Part shown: in pieces, positions 1-9,644 of the stretch
Layout of the letters: the number at the start of each line of letters is the position of its first letter
Numbering within the stretch: the stretch's first letter is position 1
DNA from: DYMC01 sp035406705
GTDB taxonomy: Bacteria; Verrucomicrobiota; Lentisphaeria; Victivallales; GWF2-50-93
DNA length: 64,000 nucleotides
Assembly (NCBI GenBank): GCA_964426675.1
Contig: CAYRRM010000011.1
Span: forward strand, 12,049 to 76,048
Direction: 5' to 3'
Made by a program: the position numbers and the translations under genes
The notes under the pieces: generated by a model
Database searches by the model: none
What the model was told of the DNA's origin: nothing
Seen by the model: the letters and a program-made list of their open reading frames with translations, nothing else

Positions 1-1
1 G

Positions 2-3000
2 ACATTAAATATCCCTGGGTTGGAAATTGGCGATATAATTCATTATCGCTTCAAAGAAACTATTATAAAAACTAGAATGCCAAACACATGGTCAGAACTA
101 ATAGTTCTCCAGTATGATCAACCGATTATAGACTACAAAATTGAGGTAATTTCACCACCTGAACTTCCTCTTGCGAAAATCGCAATAAAAAATGAAGTTC
201 CAGGGACTGTAACATATAAGAAAATAAAAGAAAATGAGCTTAATATTCATAGGTGGGAGGTAAAAAATGTTCCTCAAGTTTTCCCTGAGCCTGATATGCC
301 ACCTCTTTATACACAGGTTCAAAGGCTTTTATTGGGAACTATATCAAATTGGGAAGAAATTTCACAGTGGTATTGGCAACTTTGTTTTCCGCACCTTCAA
401 AAGATAAATTCTGCTATGGAAGACGAAGTTAAAAAGCTTTGTGAGAATAAAGATGGTGATTTAGAAAAAATCAGAGCGATATTTGATTTTGTATCTCAAA
501 AAGTAAGATATATGGGAATTACAACTGAAAATGAAGCGCCAGGTTATGAACCGCATGATGTTTCTATTACTTTTGACAAAAGATATGGGGTATGTCGAGA
601 TAAAGCGGCTCTCCTTACAGCAATGCTAAGAATAGCTGGCTTTGATGCTTTTCCAGTGCTTATAATGGCTGGCCCCAAGAAGGACGCTGATGTTCCAAAT
701 CCATACTTCAATCACGCAATCACATGTGTGCAGATGAAAAAGGAAGAGTATCTTCTTATGGACGCAACGAATGAAACACAAAAGGAATTTCTCCCCGCTT
801 ATCTTTCTGATAAAAGTTTTCTTGTGGCAAAACCGGAAGGAGAAAAATTAAAAGTTTCTCCTATAATTCCAGTTGAAAAAAATATGTTATTAATCAGGAC
901 AAATTGCGAAATTCGCAACGATAAAAGCGCAATAGCACAATCTGAAATAAAGTTTTCTGGAATAAATGACAGTGCATATAGAGGGGCATTTTTAAGAAGA
1001 TCAAAAGAACAAGTTTATGATTTTCTTGAAACAATACTAAAAAGACCGGGAAATAACTACAAACTTGAATCTTTTGAAATTTTTCCACAGAATTTATCTG
1101 ATATGAGTGAGGAACTTACTTTGAAAATGACTTATCAGATTCCTGATGTCTACGTATCAGGAAATTCATCTTCTATTTTTCTGCCACCTGTATTGTCGAA
1201 TCTCTTCGGAATGGCGAATTTTTTAATAGATAAGATGGGACTTGAAAAACGTAATTTTCCGCTTTTTACTGAAATTGCTTGTGGAGTAAATGAAAATATA
1301 GAAATTTCAGGAGTTAAGAATATAGAATCGGGAATTATTTTCCCTGAAAAAAGAGAAATAGAAACGCCCATCTTTAGCTGGCTTCAAGAATATAAAAAGT
1401 TTGAGGATAAGATAAATTATGAAAGCAGTTTTTTGTTAAAATCTGTAGAATATTCTCCAGCTGATTATCAGGATTTGAAGAAAACTCTTGGAATAAGGCA
1501 ATCTGATTTGCTTGCATTTCCAATTATTGAGCAAACTGTAAAAAAAGAGAAAAAAAAAGAAAAGATTTCAGAATCTGGAATAAGGATAAACTCTGAAGAA
1601 ATAGAAATTGAGATTTCTGATAACAATAGTTGGCGTGAAACAAGAATTGTTTCTGCTGAATTACTGGACTTCTCGGGAAAAAGAGATATTTCAGAAGTAA
1701 AATTTCATTTTAATGAAGGGATTGAGGATATCAAAGTTGACTATGCAAGAGTAATTGCTCCGGATGGGAAAATCAAAGAAATCAGAAATGAAGAAATAAA
1801 TCTAATGGATCAGGGATGGAGTTCAACTGCTCCAAGATATCCTCCCGGGAAAATCCTTGTGTTGAGTTTACCCGGGGTTGATATTGGCTCAAAAATAGAG
1901 TTTAAAAGCACATCTAATAAATTCAGACGCCCTTTTTTTGAATATTTTAATTCTCTAAGGACCTTCTATAAAATTCTTGAAAAGAAAATTACAATCAAAA
2001 ATCCCAAAAGACTTAAGCTCAAGTTTGCAGAAAGGTCGGAAGGAGAATTAAAAGAAGGAACTTTTAAAGAAGAAAGTTTTTCAAGAATATATAAGAATCT
2101 TGAACCGTTAAAGAAAGAAAGAGATATTCCGCCAGCATGGGCGGAAGGAGATTTTTTGCTTATTTCTTCCGGGGATTGGCAGAGTTATTATGATGAAATA
2201 AGGAAGAAAATTAAAAACCCGGATTACAGAAATTCTCAAAAATTGAAAGAATTGTCCGAAAGACTTAAAAATAAATACGGAAAAAATAAGGAAGAATTAT
2301 GCAAAGGAATACGTGATTTTATAACTATAAACATTCGTATGACAGGGCCAGCCTTCTTTGAATTGCCATGGGGATTTAATCCTGACCCTGAAAAGGTTTT
2401 GAGTGAAAGTTATGGGAATTCTTTTGAAATAGCATCGTTATTTTCTGCTTTGCTCTATATGGCTGATATAGAAAATGAGCCCGTTCTCTGTTCGGATTTT
2501 CCTTTTATAAAAGATAAATTGAAAATTGTCGAAAAATGCCCCATCTCTTCTTTATTTAATACCTTATTGATAAAAGTTAGTGATAAAGAAAAAATTATTT
2601 ACCTTAATGACACTGAACAGTATGCTGAACTCGGAGAAGTTAGAAATGAAGGAAATACAGCTTATAGTGGGGATGAGACATTCTTTAAAATAGAACCTGA
2701 GAGCTTATTTAAAAGCGGCATAAAATCTACTTATTTCATTAAAATTTTAGGAGACTCTTCAGCTGAAATGAAGATTCGCCACGAATTTTTTGGAAAAAAA
2801 TACTCTGAAATGAGAAAGACAATTACAGAAATGACACCTGAGTATTTGAGAAGATTTTTTCAAGAAAAAGCTTCTGAAATTATGCTCTCGGCAAGAATAT
2901 TACAAACTCCGGAGAGTGATTTTTCATCTTATCCAGGAAAGATTACTTTTATCGTAAAATGTCCGAATTTTGCGAAAATCGCAGAAAACAGCTTATCATT

Positions 3001-3379
3001 TTCAGTCCCAAATAGGGTTGAAGCCTTTGAAAATCTTTTGGTTTCAAGGAGTAATCCTTTTCTTTTCAAGGGCAGTGATTTTATCAGCACTGAATTTTTT
3101 ATCTCTGTCCCGGATGATTTTAAAATCTATGATATTCTTCCTCCCAAAGATTATTATGCGGAATTTAGTTCTGGTAATTATATGAGAATTTCAACGGAAT
3201 TGAAAAAATCTTATTTTAATCAAGATAAATTTTTAGAAGGGAATGAACTGATTTTTGTAAAGTATTATGTTAATTTTTCTGGCGCTATCTTTTCTGAATA
3301 TGAATATCAAGACTTACTTGAGAAAACTTTAGAATTTAATTCGAAGGCGTATTCAATGTTTTTGCTTAGAAAAAAATAG
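2..3379 (+). CDS. Tandem DUF3857/transglutaminase-like protein (5' end outside window)
   Basis: The frame is open from base 2 and reads straight into a DUF3857-type motif (LNIPGLEIGDIIHY), so the TTG at 20 is internal and the real start lies upstream. Two units follow each other. The first ends in a transglutaminase-like fold with Cys (RYGVCRDK, codon at 593), His (codon at 713) and Asp (LMDATN, codon at 761) in the usual C-H-D order. The second (from about base 1600) repeats DUF3857 (LVLSLPGVDIGSKIEF) and a transglutaminase-like core, but where Cys is expected it reads SYGNSFEIASLFSALL, so that copy looks inactive. Family members are usually exported and of uncertain role, perhaps peptide or cell-surface processing. 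No signal peptide is visible because the N terminus is missing. tRNA-Pro follows on the other strand. Confidence 0.8.
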   Translation, partial: TLNIPGLEIGDIIHYRFKETIIKTRMPNTWSELIVLQYDQPIIDYKIEVISPPELPLAKIAIKNEVPGTVTYKKIKENELNIHRWEVKNVPQVFPEPDMPPLYTQVQRLLLGTISNWEEISQWYWQLCFPHLQKINSAMEDEVKKLCENKDGDLEKIRAIFDFVSQKVRYMGITTENEAPGYEPHDVSITFDKRYGVCRDKAALLTAMLRIAGFDAFPVLIMAGPKKDADVPNPYFNHAITCVQMKKEEYLLMDATNETQKEFLPAYLSDKSFLVAKPEGEKLKVSPIIPVEKNMLLIRTNCEIRNDKSAIAQSEIKFSGINDSAYRGAFLRRSKEQVYDFLETILKRPGNNYKLESFEIFPQNLSDMSEELTLKMTYQIPDVYVSGNSSSIFLPPVLSNLFGMANFLIDKMGLEKRNFPLFTEIACGVNENIEISGVKNIESGIIFPEKREIETPIFSWLQEYKKFEDKINYESSFLLKSVEYSPADYQDLKKTLGIRQSDLLAFPIIEQTVKKEKKKEKISESGIRINSEEIEIEISDNNSWRETRIVSAELLDFSGKRDISEVKFHFNEGIEDIKVDYARVIAPDGKIKEIRNEEINLMDQGWSSTAPRYPPGKILVLSLPGVDIGSKIEFKSTSNKFRRPFFEYFNSLRTFYKILEKKITIKNPKRLKLKFAERSEGELKEGTFKEESFSRIYKNLEPLKKERDIPPAWAEGDFLLISSGDWQSYYDEIRKKIKNPDYRNSQKLKELSERLKNKYGKNKEELCKGIRDFITINIRMTGPAFFELPWGFNPDPEKVLSESYGNSFEIASLFSALLYMADIENEPVLCSDFPFIKDKLKIVEKCPISSLFNTLLIKVSDKEKIIYLNDTEQYAELGEVRNEGNTAYSGDETFFKIEPESLFKSGIKSTYFIKILGDSSAEMKIRHEFFGKKYSEMRKTITEMTPEYLRRFFQEKASEIMLSARILQTPESDFSSYPGKITFIVKCPNFAKIAENSLSFSVPNRVEAFENLLVSRSNPFLFKGSDFISTEFFISVPDDFKIYDILPPKDYYAEFSSGNYMRISTELKKSYFNQDKFLEGNELIFVKYYVNFSGAIFSEYEYQDLLEKTLEFNSKAYSMFLLRKK

Positions 3380-3400
3380 TTCATAATGGCGAGTAATCAG

Positions 3401-3481
<81 letters not shown>

Positions 3482-3620
3482 AAGAGGAAAGGAAATTAAG
3501 TTAATATTTTAAATAAAGAAGTCAAATATTCTTAGGCTTTATTTTTAGAGCAATCTTTTTTAACTTGAAATTCAATCTTTATTATGTTAATTTTGTTAGA
3601 AATAAAAAAAAGGAGGCTAT

Positions 3621-3983
3621 ATGAAATGTAAAATGATTATTGTTGCGTTTTGTTTTGTATCAACTTTTGTTTGGGCAGAAGGTGATGGTAAGATGAGGAA
3701 GATGGACAGAGACAGGGAAGAAAACATGGAAAAGGCAGTGGATACTACAAATATGCAAAAAGATTACGAAGAACTCATCAAATTATATAGGGAGTTGAAA
3801 GTAAAAGCTAAAGAATTTGAAAAGAAATATAATATGCTTCCTAATGAAATTAAGTTTATTTTAATTAGGCCGGGAATGGGAGAAGGCAAAGGATTGCAAC
3901 AAGAACCAGGTCTTCCTGGTGAAGGTCGACAGGGAGGAGGATTTGGCGGTAGACAAATGCGCGAAAAAGATATGTTTGAGTAA
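3621..3983 (+). CDS. Small secreted Met/Gly-rich hypothetical protein
   Basis: A 120-residue protein with a strong ribosome site (AAAGGAGG, 8 bases before ATG). The N terminus is a signal peptide (MKCKMIIVAFCFVSTFVWA, likely cleavage after WA). The mature part is highly charged and Met-rich, with a helical segment (about residues 45-75) and a Gly-rich tail. I do not recognise a family. The composition is reminiscent of small periplasmic chaperone-like or metal-responsive proteins, but nothing decides this. A possible promoter lies upstream (TTGAAA at 3565-3570). The next gene, an efflux adaptor, starts 100 bases downstream and may be co-transcribed. Confidence 0.65.
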   Translation: MKCKMIIVAFCFVSTFVWAEGDGKMRKMDRDREENMEKAVDTTNMQKDYEELIKLYRELKVKAKEFEKKYNMLPNEIKFILIRPGMGEGKGLQQEPGLPGEGRQGGGFGGRQMREKDMFE

Positions 3984-4083
3984 AAATCTAAATTAGTGAT
4001 GAAAAATTAATATGGCTGTAAAAAGGATTAGTTATTATTTTAGTCAGAAAATTATTTTGTTTGAAAAAGAATTATAAAGAATT

Positions 4084-5166
4084 ATGATGAATGAAATAAA
4101 ATTAAAATATTTCAAGCTAATTTCTTCCTTTATACTTTTTTGCATTGTTGCAATAATTCTTTTATTTCTCAGTGGAATTTTGTCTTTCTCTAAAAAAATA
4201 GAATCAGGTTCTGTAAATCTTAAGTATAAAATACCAGATTTTAATAGACAGATAAAACTTGAAGAGATAGAGGTTCCTGTAATTTACAGTACGGTTGGTA
4301 CTGTTCAAAGCCGGGAAGAAGTGAAAATATCATCAAGGATAATTGCAAAAATAACAAATATATATGTAAGAGAAGGAGACAAGATTAAAAAAGGGGATTT
4401 ACTTGTAAGTCTTGATGATAGTGATCTTAAGGCGAACCTTGCAAAAGCTATGGAGAAATTGAAAGAGGCAGAAGCATCATATTCTTTAGCAGAAAAAGAA
4501 TTAGAGAGAACTAAAACTTTATATAAGAAAAATGCTGCATCAAAAAAAATATTTGACGAAGTAGAAAGTAGATATAAATCAGCAGAGGCGAGTTTTTTGG
4601 CTGCAAAAGAAGCAGTTAAGGAGGCAGAAGCAGTTCTCTCTTTTGCAAGCATAAGGAGTCCCATGGATGCAATAGTAGCAAGGCGATTCCTTGAAATTGG
4701 AGATCTTGCGGCCCCTGGAGTGGTAATACTTCAAATATTTGATAATAGTCGCCTTATGCTTCATGTTCCGATCAATGAATCGCTGATTTCTAAAATAAAA
4801 ATAGGCGATAAGTTAAAGTTTAGTGTAGATGCTGTTAATAAAATGTATGAAGGAGAAATAAAGGAAATTTCAAACGAGATAGATCCACTTACACGAAGTT
4901 TTATGGTGAAAATATGTCTCGGAGAAGCTCCGGAGTTATTGCCTGGAATGTTTGGTAGACTTCATATAACGACAGGAACAGAAAAAGTGCTTCTTATACC
5001 CGATGAAGCTATTTTTAGGAGCGGACAACTTGAATTTGTATATAAATTAGAAAAAGACGTTCCTCAAAAGACTTTGATACGTACAACAGAGTATCCTTTT
5101 GAAGACGGGAAAAGAAGAGTAGTTTCAGGATTAAAAATTAATGATATTATTTTTTGTAAAAAGTAG
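4084..5166 (+). CDS. HlyD/RND-type periplasmic adaptor (membrane fusion) protein
   Basis: 360 residues. An N-terminal membrane anchor (about 12-35) is followed by the usual adaptor layout: a first lipoyl half (VGTVQSREEVKISSRI), a long alpha-helical hairpin (about 120-190, Ala/Glu/Lys-rich), the second lipoyl half (SIRSPMDAIVARRFLEIGD), a beta-barrel (about 220-290) and a short membrane-proximal domain. Such proteins join an inner-membrane pump to an outer-membrane channel. No pump or TolC-like gene is next to it, so its partner must be elsewhere. Its last 20 bases overlap the 3' end of the convergent glycosyltransferase gene. Confidence 0.85.
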   Translation: MMNEIKLKYFKLISSFILFCIVAIILLFLSGILSFSKKIESGSVNLKYKIPDFNRQIKLEEIEVPVIYSTVGTVQSREEVKISSRIIAKITNIYVREGDKIKKGDLLVSLDDSDLKANLAKAMEKLKEAEASYSLAEKELERTKTLYKKNAASKKIFDEVESRYKSAEASFLAAKEAVKEAEAVLSFASIRSPMDAIVARRFLEIGDLAAPGVVILQIFDNSRLMLHVPINESLISKIKIGDKLKFSVDAVNKMYEGEIKEISNEIDPLTRSFMVKICLGEAPELLPGMFGRLHITTGTEKVLLIPDEAIFRSGQLEFVYKLEKDVPQKTLIRTTEYPFEDGKRRVVSGLKINDIIFCKK

Positions 5167-5875
5167 AAGTTCTTATTTTTGAAAACATCAATTTTAAGTG
5201 TAATCCCAGAATAACGAAGCTATCTCTAAAAATTTTAAAATGTGATTTTCTATCTGGAAAATAGATTGTCTCACATGGAAACGACTTAAATTTATAGCCT
5301 TTTTGCAAAGCTTTAACGAGGGTTTCTGTTTCGAAAGCGAATCCATTCGAATATATTTTGTTTTTTCTAAAAAAACTGATAGGATATATTCTCAGCCCAT
5401 TCTGCGTATCGGGAATCATTATTCCAGTCTCAATAAAAACCATAATAGAAGAAAATAAATTACCTATTTTGCTGAAGAAAGGGACTGCGTTGTTTTTGAA
5501 ATCTCTTTCTCCACTCAATATTAGTTCATTATTTTTTTCATTATTCCAGATAGTTATTGCCTTTAAAATGTCATTGGCACAATGTTGCCCATCGGCATCA
5601 GCTGTTAAAATTGCAATAGTTTGATTGTCTTTATTTAAATATTCGTAAATAGCTCTTTGTATTGAAGCTCCTTTCCCCATTTTATTTTTATTTTTCAAAA
5701 TTTTTACAGGTAAGTTTTCAGCAGAATATGATGGAGTTGAATTGTCATCAACCACTATTATAGTGATATCTGGTATTATTTCCAGGAGCTTAGCTATTAT
5801 TGCATTTAATTTAGAGTTTGATTTTTCTCTGTAAGGAAATATTACCTTTATATTATCCTTTATTCGCGTATGCAT
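5147..5875 (-). CDS. Family 2 glycosyltransferase (dolichyl-phosphate-sugar synthase-like)
   Basis: 242 residues with a GT-A fold signature: IVVDDNS near the N terminus, GKGASIQRAI, the metal-binding TADADGQH, SGERDF, NGLRIYP and GFAFETETLVKA. This pattern is typical of polyprenyl-phosphate mannosyl/glucosyl transferases, which load a sugar from a nucleotide donor onto a lipid carrier for glycan or envelope assembly. There is no long C-terminal membrane domain, so it is the short soluble or peripheral type. It is convergent with the adaptor gene (20-bp overlap of 3' ends) and divergent from the pilus operon. Acceptor and sugar cannot be read from sequence. Confidence 0.8.
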   Translation of the reverse strand: MHTRIKDNIKVIFPYREKSNSKLNAIIAKLLEIIPDITIIVVDDNSTPSYSAENLPVKILKNKNKMGKGASIQRAIYEYLNKDNQTIAILTADADGQHCANDILKAITIWNNEKNNELILSGERDFKNNAVPFFSKIGNLFSSIMVFIETGIMIPDTQNGLRIYPISFFRKNKIYSNGFAFETETLVKALQKGYKFKSFPCETIYFPDRKSHFKIFRDSFVILGLHLKLMFSKIRTSTFYKK

Positions 5876-5978
5876 AAAATAAAAAAAATAAAAAAAGTTT
5901 TAATTTTTGTTTGAAATATGCTAAATTGGTAGCAAATTATAGATTTGTAAATTGAAAAATCAATGGAGACAATTAATT

Positions 5979-6668
5979 ATGAATTCAAGAAAAAATTGTT
6001 GGGCTCCCATATTAGTTTCACTTCTTTTTTTCTTCGTTTTTTCTTCGAATGTTTTATCGCAAGTATCAAGAATGCCTATTGGAAATGTTTCAATAAAGCC
6101 TGAAGTTGTTGAGACTGCTGATATAAAAACCGTTAATGTTCAAACATATGGTAATACCGGGAAATGGTTTCAAATTAGTGTTGATTTTACCACGGTATTA
6201 AAAAATACAAAAATGGGGAAGAATTATTTTGAATATCTTGATAATGTCAGAGTGGAGATGGAAATTCTTCTTCCCACCGATCATCCTCAAAACCAATATG
6301 TTTTATTGACAGGGAAAGCAGACTATTGGGCTTTTGCTCAAGATGGTAAAGAACACCATATTGTTATGTTTGTACCACCTCAGATACTTGCTCGTTGGGC
6401 GCCAGGTCAGAAGTTTAGCACAGCAGATGTAAAAAAACTTGAGATAAGAGTATTATTCAAGTTAAATGATGCTATAATAGGTGGAGGCTATCATGTTCCA
6501 AGAGGGAAGACTGAAGCTGATGTTGCCCGAAGATTTCAGGCAACAACAATGTTACCAAATCTCGAAAGGGTAAAAAATGGGATTTATTCTATTGACAAGA
6601 CACCATGGGCTTATTTGAATTTTGACTATTATGAATTGATAAAATCAGATATTCGTTCCCAAGACTAA
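5979..6668 (+). CDS. Amuc_1102-like pilus-associated protein
   Basis: A TTG at 5952 would open the frame earlier, but the ATG at 5979 has a ribosome site (GGAG, 10 bases before) and starts a clean signal peptide (a hydrophobic LVSLLFFFVFSSNVLSQ after a basic N terminus), giving 229 residues. The mature protein begins with a beta-rich segment (MPIGNVSIKPEVVE, then NTGKWFQISVDFTTVL). It is the first gene of a run whose order (this, PilM-like, two anchored proteins, secretin) matches the Akkermansia Amuc_1102 to Amuc_1098 locus, and it resembles that family's Amuc_1102 pilus-like protein from memory. Probable role: periplasmic or outer-membrane pilus component. The family call rests on context as much as sequence. 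Confidence 0.7.
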   Translation: MNSRKNCWAPILVSLLFFFVFSSNVLSQVSRMPIGNVSIKPEVVETADIKTVNVQTYGNTGKWFQISVDFTTVLKNTKMGKNYFEYLDNVRVEMEILLPTDHPQNQYVLLTGKADYWAFAQDGKEHHIVMFVPPQILARWAPGQKFSTADVKKLEIRVLFKLNDAIIGGGYHVPRGKTEADVARRFQATTMLPNLERVKNGIYSIDKTPWAYLNFDYYELIKSDIRSQD

Positions 6669-6684
6669 AAACAGAAGGGGCTTT

Positions 6685-8463
6685 ATGGCTAAGAGCGACT
6701 TTTTACTCGCAATAGATATAGGAAATGAAAGTTTGAAGATCGCGGAGTTCGCTTATCCTCCAAATGGAAAGCTGGTTCTGGAACGATTTGTCTTCAGAGA
6801 ATTTGGAGGGGAATTAAAAGATGAAGAAATCCTTCCTGCAGTAAAAAATGCTCTTCAAGAAGTTTTTCAAGAGAATAAATTTAACGCGAAGAAAGTAAAT
6901 ATTTCCATCTCAGGGCAATCTACTTTTATACGTTTTGCAAAGCTGCCCCCTATAGGAGGAGACGAAGGAAGGGTTCGTCAGGTTGTAGAATTTGAAGCAA
7001 AGCAGAATGTTCCATTCCCTATAAATGAAGTGGTTTGGGATTATCAACTTATAAGTGAAGCAGGGACAGAATCTGAAATAGAAGTAATGTTTGTAGTAGC
7101 TAAGAATGACTATATAGAGGAGATTACTGCAACAATTGAGGATTTTGGTTTCCAAATTTCCGTTGTAGATATTGCTCCAATTTCTTGTTATAACGCCGCC
7201 AGAGCAAATGAAATTGGAGGGCAAGATTGTGTTATGCTCTTGAATATTGGCTCTCGTTGTTCTTCTCTTGTTTTTATAGATAGTGGAAGGTTTTTTGTTA
7301 GGACTATACCGATTGCAGGGCAAGCTATAACTCAGCAAATAAGTAAAGAATTTGGAATTCCTTTTAAGGATGCAGAGGAGTTAAAGAGGAAACATGGATT
7401 TGTTGCTTTAGGAGGAGCGTATGAAGAGCCTGATTCAGAGGTAGCTGCCACAATATCAAAGATTGTAAGAAATGTAATGACTCGACTGCATGGAGAAATA
7501 AATCGCTCAATAAATGTATATCGTTCCCAACAAAAAGGTAATAAGCCGTCGAAAATATACTTGGCTGGTGGAAGTTCTGTAATGGCTTTTACTCCACGGT
7601 TTTTCCAGGAAAAACTAAAAATACCATGTGAATATTTTAATTCATTCCAGGTTGTTTCATTGGCGGATAGTATTGACAGAGAGCGTCTTGCCGAAGTTGC
7701 GCATATGTTCTCTGAAGTTGTTGGACTTGGATTGAGAAATCTTACGGTTTGCCCTATAGAGATATCTCTTGTTCCAATGAAAATTAAAAAACAGCATGAA
7801 ATAAAGACAAAGTCGCCTTATTTCTACGGTAGTGCTGCTTCTCTGGTAATTTGTTCAGCATTTTTCTTTTCATCTTTGAAAATGCAGGCTTTGAGAGATG
7901 AAAAACTCCTTGAACTTGGTAAGAAAGAAGTACAAAAGACGGAGAGACTCCAGAATGATATAAAAATATCTTATGCCCGTTTTAATTCTGTCAAAACTGC
8001 CTATGAAACGGCGGTTAAAAAACTCGCAGAGAGATCTAATTGGCCTAATTTACTGAATGTTCTTCAGAGTAGTCTGCCTGATAATATGTGGCTTGTAAAA
8101 ATAGCGAAAGGGAAAGGAGTCGAATCAACATCTGAGTCAACAACACCGGCAGCAGAAGAAGAAACAGGTCCAAGATTTTTCTTTAGAAGAACATTAAGGA
8201 AATCTACAGAAACTACTACTGCTCCAACAGGGAAGCTCGAATGGCTTGAAGTTGAAGGTTATTTCATTGGAAAAACCCAAAAAGAGCTTGCAGAGTTCAG
8301 GGAAAATCTATCAAAAACAGAAAGTTTTGCCTGTGAAAGAGAAAAACTTCTTGATCCTGCTCAAACTACTATAAAAATTGTTTCTTTTGAGCCAGCCAAA
8401 GCAGAAGAGTCTATATCAAGTTTTAAATTATTAATTAAATTAAAAAATCCTTTTGATATATGA
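6685..8463 (+). CDS. pilM: PilM-like actin-fold ATPase fused to a PilN-like membrane segment (Amuc_1101-like)
   Basis: 592 residues. The first about 350 form the actin-like ATPase of type IV pilus PilM: phosphate-1 loop LLAIDIGNESLKIAEF, phosphate-2 MLLNIGSRCSSLVFID and adenosine motif KIYLAGGSSVMAF. A transmembrane helix follows (about 380-398, ending FFFSSLKM), then a coiled coil and a PilN-like periplasmic region. Classical systems encode PilM and PilN separately. Here the cytoplasmic ring protein carries its own membrane anchor. The gene lies 16 bases after the previous one and shares ATGA with the next, so translation is coupled. Role: inner-membrane assembly platform of the pilus. Confidence 0.88.
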   Translation: MAKSDFLLAIDIGNESLKIAEFAYPPNGKLVLERFVFREFGGELKDEEILPAVKNALQEVFQENKFNAKKVNISISGQSTFIRFAKLPPIGGDEGRVRQVVEFEAKQNVPFPINEVVWDYQLISEAGTESEIEVMFVVAKNDYIEEITATIEDFGFQISVVDIAPISCYNAARANEIGGQDCVMLLNIGSRCSSLVFIDSGRFFVRTIPIAGQAITQQISKEFGIPFKDAEELKRKHGFVALGGAYEEPDSEVAATISKIVRNVMTRLHGEINRSINVYRSQQKGNKPSKIYLAGGSSVMAFTPRFFQEKLKIPCEYFNSFQVVSLADSIDRERLAEVAHMFSEVVGLGLRNLTVCPIEISLVPMKIKKQHEIKTKSPYFYGSAASLVICSAFFFSSLKMQALRDEKLLELGKKEVQKTERLQNDIKISYARFNSVKTAYETAVKKLAERSNWPNLLNVLQSSLPDNMWLVKIAKGKGVESTSESTTPAAEEETGPRFFFRRTLRKSTETTTAPTGKLEWLEVEGYFIGKTQKELAEFRENLSKTESFACEREKLLDPAQTTIKIVSFEPAKAEESISSFKLLIKLKNPFDI

Positions 8464-9626
8464 AAGACTTTTTGAAAAAAAATATCGTTTTGTTTGTTAT
8501 TCTCATACTTTCTTTTCTCTTTTTTGTTACTCTTGCTGTCATGGCATTTTTCGAATGGGGTAAAGTAAAAAAATATCAAGGAAATCTTATCGAGTTAAGA
8601 GAAAAAGTTCAGAAACTCAATGAACAAAGGCCCTATCCTATTAAAGAAAATTTAGATAATATAAATAACGACGTTGATTTCTTAAGTCAAAAACTCACGG
8701 AAATAAATTTACTTTTTGGAAAACCATACCAGACCGCACTTAATGAATTTATAAAGACTTTAGAAAATGATCAGGAAGGAAAGAAAATCAAGGTAAATAT
8801 TTTAACAGAATGGAGGGAGTATTTTAAAAAGAATTTTAAGAAAAATGAACAGCCAGAAAAGATTTTAAAGGATTTTCTACTAAAAAGATTTTCAGAAGAA
8901 AAAGTCAATCAGGCTCTAAAAAACTTTGTTGCAATAGCAAAAACAAATACCCTGGAAGATATAAATGAAAATAATCAATATGTTTTTCTTCTTGATGCAA
9001 TGTTTGTTCCCAGAACATTAAGTCCTGATGCATGTAAAGTTTATATGTTGAAAATGGAAGAAGAACTCTTTAGATTTGTAAAATCAAATGAAAACGGCCA
9101 ACCTATTAGTGTCGATGAAAAATCAAATGTATTCAAGGTATATGAAGATCCTACAAAATTACCTCCTGTTGATTTTATACCGAATATCATTAGACATTAC
9201 AGCTTAATAGAAGACTTAGTTAAAAGGATGAAAGTTGCTGGAATTGACAGTATAAAAACTCTTCAAAAAGAAAATGGTCTCGAGGGATCAATAGATGGTA
9301 ATTATTTGATTTTTGTATATAAGTTAGAGTTAAATGCTTCTTCAAACGCAGTGCGCAAACTTATTGATAGTATGCTTGAAGCATATAAAGATAATAGAAT
9401 TTACGTAGTAAAATCAATGACATTAACAAAAGCCTTTGACGAAGTAAAAAGTAAATCACCAGAAGAAAAAACGACTGCTTCGCCCGCAAGGAAGGGAAAA
9501 AGAGAAGAAAAAAGTGAAAATTCTAAGGCCAGTGGAATTATGGTTTTGGGTGCGGATGATAAAATCAATGCTGAAATTAGATTTTCATATATAATCTATG
9601 TTGGAGATGAGTTGAAAACAAGGTAA
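8460..9626 (+). CDS. Amuc_1100-like membrane-anchored pilus protein
   Basis: 388 residues. The start codon overlaps the pilM stop (ATGA). One N-terminal transmembrane helix (about 7-29) is followed by a coiled coil (about 35-75) and a periplasmic domain; a Lys/Glu/Ser-rich linker (about 335-355) precedes the last beta-strand block. Single-helix anchor, coiled coil and globular domain is the PilN/PilO architecture. By position this is the counterpart of Amuc_1100 of Akkermansia. Sequence similarity is weak by eye, so the call relies mainly on gene order and architecture. Likely role: alignment complex between the inner-membrane platform and the secretin. Confidence 0.65.
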   Translation: MKDFLKKNIVLFVILILSFLFFVTLAVMAFFEWGKVKKYQGNLIELREKVQKLNEQRPYPIKENLDNINNDVDFLSQKLTEINLLFGKPYQTALNEFIKTLENDQEGKKIKVNILTEWREYFKKNFKKNEQPEKILKDFLLKRFSEEKVNQALKNFVAIAKTNTLEDINENNQYVFLLDAMFVPRTLSPDACKVYMLKMEEELFRFVKSNENGQPISVDEKSNVFKVYEDPTKLPPVDFIPNIIRHYSLIEDLVKRMKVAGIDSIKTLQKENGLEGSIDGNYLIFVYKLELNASSNAVRKLIDSMLEAYKDNRIYVVKSMTLTKAFDEVKSKSPEEKTTASPARKGKREEKSENSKASGIMVLGADDKINAEIRFSYIIYVGDELKTR

Positions 9627-9644
9627 ACAACAGGAGTGTGAGCC

